Source of the DNA: Chloroflexota bacterium
Lineage (GTDB): Bacteria > Chloroflexota > Anaerolineae > 4572-78 > J111
Assembly (NCBI GenBank): GCA_003694775.1
Contig: RFJV01000300.1
Location: forward strand, 1-6,710
Reading direction: 5' to 3'
Length of the DNA: 6,710 bases
The position numbers and the translations under genes were made by a program. Under the pieces are notes generated by a model. The model saw nothing but the letters and a program-made list of their open reading frames with translations. It was not told where the DNA came from and did not search any database. Below, one piece after another: positions 1 to 4,166 of this stretch (position 1 is its first letter; each line of letters opens with the position of its first letter).

Positions 1-40
1 ATAGGGCGATATTGCGATAGGGCGATAGGGCGATAAGGCG
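1..40. repeat. 8-bp tandem repeat array A (ATAGGGCG type)
   Basis: Five consecutive octamers: ATAGGGCG, ATATTGCG, ATAGGGCG, ATAGGGCG, ATAAGGCG. Three are identical and two carry one or two changes. The array starts at the window edge, so its true left end is unknown. It is non-coding and resembles the short tandemly repeated sequences found between genes in some filamentous bacteria. Its function is not evident from the sequence. Confidence 0.85.
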
Positions 41-50
41 GGAGGTGCTG

Positions 51-98
51 CTTTGCTACTTTGCCGCTTTGCTACTTTGCTCCCTTGCTTCCTTATGC
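51..98. repeat. 8-bp tandem repeat array B (CTTTGCTA type)
   Basis: Octamers in register are CTTTGCTA, CTTTGCCG, CTTTGCTA, CTTTGCTC, CCTTGCTT and CCTTATGC, decaying toward the right. The unit is unrelated to array A, which ends 10 bp upstream, yet has the same 8-bp period. The last units overlap the predicted ssrA promoter, so the array supplies the candidate -35 region. Confidence 0.75.
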
Positions 99-104
99 TA
101 TAAT
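77..104 (+). promoter_or_regulatory. ssrA promoter (extended -10, sigma-70 type)
   Basis: A perfect -10 hexamer TATAAT lies at 99-104, preceded by TGC at 96-98, which makes the extended -10 form TGnTATAAT. The best -35 candidate is TTGCTC at 77-82 with a 16-bp spacer; it is a poor match and sits inside repeat array B. Transcription would start near 111, a few bases before the mature tmRNA 5' end at 117. That fits the short 5' leader normally removed by RNase P. Confidence 0.75.
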
Positions 105-116
105 ATCTGTGCATAA

Positions 117-518
117 GGGGATGCAACGGCTTCGACAGGAAAGTGGACGGTTGCAAACTGCGAGCCGAGCTGTCCTAACTCGTTAAACTGGGGCAAAACA
201 ATAAGTGCCGAGAAAGTACCTGCTTTCGGGCGCTCCTACAACGCTCTGCCCCTCGCGGCCTAATAGCGTTGTAGGCGCATAACGGCTCCACAAGCGAGCC
301 TCGTCCACACATTCTCTTACCCCCGAGAGAGAGGTGTGGGCGTCAGATAAATCGGGGTGCTCCGGGGCGACGCCGATAAACCCCGGCTAAGACGTATCGG
401 CTGGTTTGGGTGGACTGCGGCGACCCACGAAGCCCAAACGAGAACTTGAGTGTCGCCTACGCTCGTAGACGTTTGCAACCAGCTTTTCTGGACGCGGGTT
501 CGACTCCCGCCATCTCCA
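117..518 (+). ncRNA. ssrA: Transfer-messenger RNA (tmRNA), one-piece type
   Basis: tmRNA rescues ribosomes stalled on broken mRNAs: charged with alanine and bound by SmpB, it enters the A site and adds a degradation tag. The 5' end GGGGATGCAACGGCTTCGAC is the conserved start. GGGGATG (117-123) pairs with CATCTCC (511-517), with one G-U pair. The T arm has stem GCGGG (494-498), loop TTCGACT and stem CCCGC (506-510). A518 is the discriminator, and the terminal CCA is not encoded (CTC follows). The most likely resume codon is GCC at 207-209, preceded by TAAGT. It opens an 18-codon tag, AEKVPAFGRSYNALPLAA, ending in TAA TAG at 261-266; the LAA end is typical of tags recognised by ClpXP-like proteases. 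The tag codons at 235-244 pair perfectly with 266-275 (10 bp), forming helix 5. At about 402 nt it is somewhat longer than the E. coli molecule. The resume codon is inferred by alignment from memory; identity as tmRNA is very secure. Confidence 0.97.
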
Positions 519-523
519 CTCTT

Positions 524-548
524 GCCTGTCCCTACCGGGTAGACAGGC
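524..548 (+). other. Hairpin just downstream of tmRNA
   Basis: GCCTGT (524-529) pairs with ACAGGC (543-548), and CTAC (532-535) pairs with GTAG (539-542) around a CGG loop. No T-run follows. It begins six bases after the mature tmRNA 3' end, so it may guide 3' processing or protect the precursor, upstream of the true terminator. Confidence 0.6.
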
Positions 549-552
549 ACAC

Positions 553-575
553 AAGGCGGCCTGGCCGCCTTTTTC
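553..575 (+). terminator. Rho-independent terminator of ssrA
   Basis: Stem AAGGCGGC (553-560) pairs with GCCGCCTT (564-571) around loop CTG. The paired Ts run into a T-tract that continues as TTTCTTT. This is a textbook intrinsic terminator 35 bases after the mature tmRNA end. Confidence 0.92.
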
Positions 576-611
576 TTTGCCTGCGTTCTGTAAATTTTTG
601 CGGAGGCTCTG

Positions 612-833
612 ATGAACGTTAATGTTTGGGGCGTTGTTCTGGTGCTGATTTTTGCGGTCTACCTGATTTCCCGTGCGGTTAGCGGCTCCTCAGCCGACGA
701 TGAGGATATGGACTCACCTTTTTCCCAGGTTGACGGGCGGCTGAAGTCCAGGATGGTGCTGTTCTACCTCTTTTTGATTGTGCTGGCCGTGGGGTATTTT
801 CTGGTGACCCTCTTTGCCGCGTCTTATTCCTGA
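612..833 (+). CDS. Small two-helix membrane protein, function unknown
   Basis: A 73-residue protein that I do not recognise. It has two hydrophobic segments, roughly residues 5-22 and 48-69, long enough to span the inner membrane. They are separated by a polar loop with an acidic run (DDEDMD, 29-34) and then a basic stretch (RLKSR, 43-47). The basic loop predicts a cytoplasmic turn with both ends outside. There are no cysteines, no lipobox and no catalytic motif. The start is well supported: GGAGG at 602-606 lies five bases before ATG. It begins 37 bases after the ssrA terminator; I see no convincing promoter in that gap, so expression by read-through or from a weak promoter is possible. Good ribosome site, coherent hydrophobicity and same strand as its neighbours argue for a real gene. 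It might be a small accessory subunit or a stress-type membrane peptide, but nothing here decides that. Confidence 0.75.
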   Translation: MNVNVWGVVLVLIFAVYLISRAVSGSSADDEDMDSPFSQVDGRLKSRMVLFYLFLIVLAVGYFLVTLFAASYS

Positions 834-836
834 CCG

Positions 837-862
837 GTCCCAACCGGACAGGCCGGTGGGAC
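837..862 (+). other. Strong hairpin after the small membrane-protein gene
   Basis: GTCCCA (837-842) pairs with TGGGAC (857-862) and CCGG (844-847) pairs with CCGG (853-856), with A843 bulged and loop ACAGG. It lies three bases after the stop codon and has no T-tract. It could stabilise the upstream mRNA or act as a U-less terminator insulating the kinase promoter just downstream. Confidence 0.6.
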
Positions 863-872
863 AGTCTGCCCA

Positions 873-901
873 TTCAACGTGGCGAATTTCTGTGGTATAA
901 T
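873..901 (+). promoter_or_regulatory. Promoter of the histidine kinase gene (extended -10)
   Basis: TATAAT at 896-901 is preceded by TGG at 893-895, giving the TGnTATAAT extended -10 form also seen at ssrA. The -35 candidate TTCAAC (873-878) has a 17-bp spacer and is a modest match. The predicted start near 908 abuts the ribosome site GAGGA (909-913), so the leader would be very short, about 14 bases. No operator-like repeat overlaps it apart from the hairpin at 837-862. Confidence 0.7.
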
Positions 902-921
902 GGAATCCGAGGACACCGCCA

Positions 922-2670
922 ATGATGGCCCGGAATTCCGACCCCTGCCTGCAGTTTCTAATACGCCTGGGAGAAGTCGGCGCGGACGACCTGCCGCTGG
1001 AGGAGCAGTTAGCTGTGTTTGCCCGTCTGTCTGCCCGCCTGGCCGGCGTGGACGGGTGTACGGTTCTGCGCTGGAACCGTGAGGCCGACACGGTTGAGGT
1101 GCTGGCCGACTACGTGTCGCCCGATGTTGACTCCCCCTTTGCCGGGGTTGACCAGCGCGGCTCGGCCTATCCCCTGGCCGATTATCCCCTGACCGCCCGC
1201 GTGCTGACTGAAAGTACCCCCGTGGTCTTCGGGGTGACAGATGCGCACATCGCCCAAACCGAGCGCAGTCTGCTGGAGGCGTTCCGCTGGCAGGATGTCC
1301 TGCAAATCCCCATCCGGGTCCGGCAGAAGACGCTGGGAGTGGTGAAGTTTTTCCTGGCCCGCGGCTCGTCCACCCAATTTACTGCCGACCTGATAGGGCT
1401 GGCCTCGGCATTGGCAGTGCAGGCCGGTTTGCTTCTGGAGAATGCAGGGCTGGTGGCCGAAGGAGAAGAGGGCCGGCTCCACGCCGAGGCCCTGCAGGTG
1501 ATTGGCCGTGCCCTGGCTTCGGAGCTGGATTACCAGCGCATTGTCCGCAATGTGGCCGAATTCGCCTACCGCCTGACCGGCCCGCAGTTTGTGTTTGTGG
1601 CGGTACCGGATGGAGAGGATAAGGACTCATTGCGGGTAGTGGCGGCTATCGGCCGCAATGAACTGGACGGCAGTCTGGTCAATATTGACGATATTCCACC
1701 GCCGTTTCTGCACCAGCGAGGGGTGCAGGAGGCGGTATCCAAAGCCCGTCCGGTGGTGATACCGGACGCACTGGCGGAAATGGACCGGGTAGATACCGGA
1801 CCGCTGGGCCTGCGGTGGCAGTCGATGGCCGCGGCGCCGTTGCTGGCCCACAACCAATTGGTAGGCGTGCTGGCCGCGTACGCGGCCCAACCCCATTTCT
1901 TTACGGCCAGTGATGTCAGCACCCTGATGTCGCTGGCCAGCCAGGCCGCGGTAGCCATTCAGAATGCCCGGCTGTTTGCGGAGCTGGCGGAGCAAAGGGA
2001 AGCTCTGTGGCAGATGTCGCTCCGGCTGGTGCACGCCCAGGAGGAGGAGCGCCGCCGCATTTCCCGCGAGCTTCACGATGAGCTGGGGCAGGCGCTGACC
2101 GCCCTGAAGATAAATCTGGACCTGGCCCGCCGGGCTATGCCGGACGACGCGCCGCCGCGGCTGGTTCGCAGTGTGCAGGAGGCGGCCGCTCTGGCCGTAC
2201 AGACCCTCAACGTGGCCCGCGATATGTCGCTGGCCCTGCATCCGGCTATGCTGGACGACCTGGGCCTGGTGGCGGCTCTGCGCTGGGAAATTGACCGCTA
2301 CGAACAGCGAACCGGCCAGAGCGTCTCTCTGGAAATCGACCTTGATGAGTCTGCTGTGGGGCCGGAACTGGCGATTACCGCCTACCGCATCATCTCCGAA
2401 GCGCTGACCAACGCCGCCCGGCACGCCCAGGCCGATACCGTGGCTGTCAGTCTTACCCAAACCGGGCGCGGCCTGGAAATCGTCGTCCAGGATGACGGGG
2501 TAGGCTTCGACGCGGCCCGGTGGCTGGCGTCGCCGGAAGAACGGCGCAGTCTGGGATTGCTGGGGATGCGGGAGCGGGCGGTCTTGCTGGGCGGGCAGGT
2601 CGATATTATTTCCAGTCCGGGCCGCGGAACCCGCATCGAGGCATTTTTACCGCTCCAGCAGAAGCGGTAG
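922..2670 (+). CDS. Soluble double-GAF sensor histidine kinase (NarL/LiaS-type, HisKA_3)
   Basis: A 582-residue cytosolic sensor kinase that autophosphorylates on histidine and should pass phosphate to the regulator encoded next. Residues about 20-175 and 185-350 form two GAF domains; each ends in an ILQ/LFAEL-like helix leading into the next module. Residues 351-380 are a charged coiled linker (AQEEERRRISRE). The dimerisation/phosphoacceptor box follows with H385 in LHDELGQ, then the family signature LHPAMLDDLGLVAAL (439-453). The ATPase has the N-box around N497 (EALTNAARHA), the G1 box DDGVGFD (524-530), the G2 box GLLGMRERA (545-553) and the final SSPGRGT. All catalytic residues are present. 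There is no membrane segment or signal peptide, so it senses an internal cue; the GAF ligand cannot be read from the sequence. ATG 922 has GAGGA eight bases upstream; ATG 925 is an equally possible start. Confidence in family is very high; the signal is unknown. Confidence 0.97.
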   Translation: MMARNSDPCLQFLIRLGEVGADDLPLEEQLAVFARLSARLAGVDGCTVLRWNREADTVEVLADYVSPDVDSPFAGVDQRGSAYPLADYPLTARVLTESTPVVFGVTDAHIAQTERSLLEAFRWQDVLQIPIRVRQKTLGVVKFFLARGSSTQFTADLIGLASALAVQAGLLLENAGLVAEGEEGRLHAEALQVIGRALASELDYQRIVRNVAEFAYRLTGPQFVFVAVPDGEDKDSLRVVAAIGRNELDGSLVNIDDIPPPFLHQRGVQEAVSKARPVVIPDALAEMDRVDTGPLGLRWQSMAAAPLLAHNQLVGVLAAYAAQPHFFTASDVSTLMSLASQAAVAIQNARLFAELAEQREALWQMSLRLVHAQEEERRRISRELHDELGQALTALKINLDLARRAMPDDAPPRLVRSVQEAAALAVQTLNVARDMSLALHPAMLDDLGLVAALRWEIDRYEQRTGQSVSLEIDLDESAVGPELAITAYRIISEALTNAARHAQADTVAVSLTQTGRGLEIVVQDDGVGFDAARWLASPEERRSLGLLGMRERAVLLGGQVDIISSPGRGTRIEAFLPLQQKR

Positions 2671-2702
2671 CATAGGCAGACCCGGCCAGAACAGCAACAA
2701 GG

Positions 2703-2731
2703 GGAAGACGGTTTTCATTCTTCCGCCTTCT
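2703..2731 (+). other. Intercistronic hairpin between kinase and regulator
   Basis: GAAG-A-CGG (2704-2711) pairs with CCG-C-CTTC (2723-2730), with one A-C mismatch and an 11-base loop; G2703 and T2731 may add a G-U pair. It lies in the 90-bp gap between the kinase stop and the regulator start. No T-tract follows, so it is not a terminator. It could set the expression ratio of the two genes by blocking or directing mRNA decay. Confidence 0.4.
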
Positions 2732-2760
2732 GCCCTCATCCTTTTCAACACGGAGGGAGT

Positions 2761-3411
2761 ATGATAAAGGTTCTGCTGGTGGATGACCACGTGGTAGTCC
2801 GGCAAGGGTTAAAGGCCCTGATGTCGGAAGAGCCGGATATCGAAGTGGTGGGCGAGGCCAGCAACGGGCGAGAGGCCCTGGAAAAGGCGGCGGCGGTCCA
2901 GCCGGATGTGGTGCTGATGGACATTTCTATGCCTGGCCTGAACGGTATCGAGGCTACACGGCAGATTTGCCAGCGCCTGCCTGATGTAAAAGTGGTGGTG
3001 CTGTCGATGCACGCCAACGAGGAGTACGTGTTCCAGGTGCTTCAGGCCGGCGCGTCTGGATACGTGCTCAAGCAGTCCGACTCGCTGGAAGTGCTGGCCG
3101 CCATCCGGGCCGCGGTGACCGGCGGCTCGTTCCTCAGTCCGCCGATTTCGCGGGCCGTGATTGATGACTACCTTCGCCGGGCCGACGCGCGCCACCCCGA
3201 CTCATCGTCCGAACTGCTGACTTCACGCGAGCGGGAGGTGCTCCAGCTCCTGGCCGAAGGCCGCTCCAACCAGGAAATTGCCGAGGAGCTGAACATCAGT
3301 GTGAAAACTGTAGAGACCCACCGGAGCAATATGATGCGCAAGCTGGGGGTCAGCACAAAAACCGAACTGATTAAATACGCCCTGCGCAAAGGCTGGGCGA
3401 TGCTGGAATAA
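2761..3411 (+). CDS. NarL/FixJ-family response regulator (receiver + LuxR-type HTH)
   Basis: A 216-residue DNA-binding response regulator, the usual size for NarL/LiaR proteins. The receiver spans about residues 3-120: acidic pair D8-D9, phosphoacceptor D54 in LMDISMPG, switch serine S82 and conserved K104 in VLKQSD. A linker leads to a LuxR-type helix-turn-helix at about 152-212, with LTSREREVLQLLAEG, then NQEIAEELNISVKTVETHRS (recognition helix) and MMRKLGV. All activation residues are intact, so phosphorylation should drive dimerisation and promoter binding. It starts 90 bp after the kinase gene on the same strand and its domain type matches the HisKA_3 kinase, so the two are almost certainly partners, probably cotranscribed. 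A strong ribosome site (GGAGGGAG, 2752-2759) supports the ATG. Its targets are not evident; the downstream receiver/TadE unit is a candidate only by proximity. Confidence 0.97.
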   Translation: MIKVLLVDDHVVVRQGLKALMSEEPDIEVVGEASNGREALEKAAAVQPDVVLMDISMPGLNGIEATRQICQRLPDVKVVVLSMHANEEYVFQVLQAGASGYVLKQSDSLEVLAAIRAAVTGGSFLSPPISRAVIDDYLRRADARHPDSSSELLTSREREVLQLLAEGRSNQEIAEELNISVKTVETHRSNMMRKLGVSTKTELIKYALRKGWAMLE

Positions 3412-3413
3412 AA

Positions 3414-3453
3414 TAGTTGGAAAGTTTGTGAGTTAAGGAGTTAGAGAGTTTAG
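3414..3453. repeat. 8-bp tandem repeat array C (NAGTTNNN type)
   Basis: Five octamers in register: TAGTTGGA, AAGTTTGT, GAGTTAAG, GAGTTAGA, GAGTTTAG. The AGTT core is constant at positions 2-5 and the rest varies. It begins two bases after the regulator stop codon. It shares only its period with the arrays at 1-40 and 51-98. Confidence 0.6.
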
Positions 3454-3466
3454 AGTAATCTACTCT
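3452..3466. other. Small palindromic hairpin
   Basis: AGAGTA (3452-3457) pairs with TACTCT (3461-3466) around an ATC loop; a looser outer pairing GAGAGT (3444-3449) with ACTCTC (3462-3467) is an alternative. It sits between repeat array C and the large palindrome. Confidence 0.4.
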
Positions 3467-3470
3467 CTGT

Positions 3471-3536
3471 CCTCACCCCACCCCCTTCCCTCTCCCATCC
3501 GTGGGAGAGGGAAGGGGGTTAGGGGGTAGGGTGAGG
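3471..3536. repeat. Long C-rich/G-rich intergenic palindrome
   Basis: A perfect 16-bp inner stem, CCCCCTTCCCTCTCCC (3481-3496) against 3503-3518, closes on a six-base loop ATCCGT. An outer arm CCTCACCC (3471-3478) pairs with GGGTGAGG (3529-3536), with unequal unpaired spacers (2 and 10 bases). One strand is nearly all pyrimidine on the left arm and purine on the right. It has no open frame and no T-tract on either side. From general knowledge, similar CCCTAACCCCCTTCCC-type palindromes recur between genes in Chloroflexota-like genomes, so it is probably one copy of a dispersed REP/MITE-like family; copy number cannot be tested here. Confidence 0.8.
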
Positions 3537-3605
3537 GGGTATATCCCCATTTTCACCTGTGCCCGGTACGGGTATCCTCGAAGTCGTCCCGCCAGGGACT
3601 GCCGC

Positions 3606-3636
3606 ACTCCCTGAAAATCAGGGAGTTTTGTTTTTT
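3606..3636 (+). terminator. Rho-independent terminator
   Basis: Perfect 9-bp stem ACTCCCTGA (3606-3614) / TCAGGGAGT (3618-3626) with loop AAA, followed by TTTGTTTTTT. It ends the kinase/regulator transcript about 195 bases after the regulator stop, leaving a long 3' UTR that contains the large palindrome. Two weaker hairpins precede it: CCCG/CGGG at 3562-3572 and GTCCC/GGGAC at 3586-3599. Confidence 0.92.
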
Positions 3637-3674
3637 AAATCAGGATTTTCCCGATACCCCCCAGCGGCTTGATT

Positions 3675-3688
3675 TGCTACACTAATAA
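3675..3688 (+). promoter_or_regulatory. Possible extended -10 promoter of receiver/TadE unit
   Basis: TGC followed by TACACT (3678-3683) gives an extended -10 form like the other two promoters in the window; TAATAA (3683-3688) is an overlapping alternative. No good -35 is seen at the right distance. Because the strong terminator at 3606-3636 lies just upstream, a promoter is needed hereabouts. Confidence 0.4.
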
Positions 3689-3710
3689 TAGCCCATTTCA
3701 GGAGTCGACA

Positions 3711-4166
3711 ATGCCGAACCGACCACGCATTATGGTTGCTGACGGCAGTAAATATTTTGCCCTCTCAACGTGGCAGATGCTTATCCCTGAAGATGAGTTC
3801 GATTTTGTGGGGCTGGCAAACTCCACTGCTGAGGCGCTGGAGATGGCTCGCCTGCTGGGGCCTGAGATTATTCTGGTGGATATTTCCCATTCTGAAACCG
3901 GCGGTTTCCAGACGGTGCGGGATTTATCCGCCGTCCGGCCAGAGGCGGCCATCGTAGTGGTGGGGCTGGCCGTCACCACCGCAGTCGACCGGGTGGCCCG
4001 GCAGGCCGGCGCGTCGGCCTGTCTGGATAAATCCGAACTGGCAGAAAAACTGCCGGGCGTACTGTCTTGCCTGGCTAAAAAATACAGCACTTATTCCATT
4101 TCATCCAGACCCAATCAGTACAGCTTGCAGTGGACGGGGGTGAGGACTGATGTTTCATCACATTAA
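3711..4166 (+). CDS. Stand-alone receiver-like protein, degenerate
   Basis: A 151-residue single-domain protein with the receiver fold pattern. RIMVADGSKY (6-15) is the first strand and acidic site, with only D11 where two acidic residues are usual. IILVDIS (53-59) places phosphoacceptor D57, and CLDKSEL (104-110) supplies K107. The switch Ser/Thr position, aligned without gaps to the regulator at 2761-3411, is glycine (G85). Phosphorylation may therefore be possible but signalling is probably atypical. The last 25 residues are a Ser/Tyr-rich tail and there is no output domain. ATG 3711 has AGGAG at 3700-3704, six bases away; an upstream in-frame ATG at 3669 lacks a ribosome site and precedes the likely promoter. 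The gene overlaps the next by 17 bp, implying translational coupling. Atypical receivers occur at the N-terminus of TadZ/CpaE, the Tad pilus localisation factor, so a role in controlling or placing a Tad-type apparatus is a reasonable guess, not shown. Confidence 0.85.
   Translation: MPNRPRIMVADGSKYFALSTWQMLIPEDEFDFVGLANSTAEALEMARLLGPEIILVDISHSETGGFQTVRDLSAVRPEAAIVVVGLAVTTAVDRVARQAGASACLDKSELAEKLPGVLSCLAKKYSTYSISSRPNQYSLQWTGVRTDVSSH

Noticed and set aside
1..98. CRISPR array
   Set aside because: The repeats are 8 bp and directly abutting with no spacers, so this is a simple tandem array.
317..622. Open frames on both strands across the tmRNA 3' half (410-622 plus, 317-550 minus)
   Set aside because: They overlap conserved tmRNA structure (acceptor stem, T arm) and its terminator; the predicted peptides have no family features.
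1627..2460. A 277-codon minus-strand frame inside the kinase gene
   Set aside because: It is antisense to an intact kinase with every catalytic motif and shows no recognisable domain.
3535..3661. Inverted pair GGGGGTAT (3535-3542) and ATACCCCC (3654-3661) as ends of a mobile element
   Set aside because: Only eight bases match, they sit in G- and C-rich runs where chance matches are likely, similarity stops at once inward, and no target-site duplication or transposase is visible.
3669..3710. Upstream ATG (3669) as the start of the receiver-like gene
   Set aside because: It has no ribosome site and overlaps the likely promoter, and the added residues are not part of the receiver fold; ATG 3711 has AGGAG at proper spacing.
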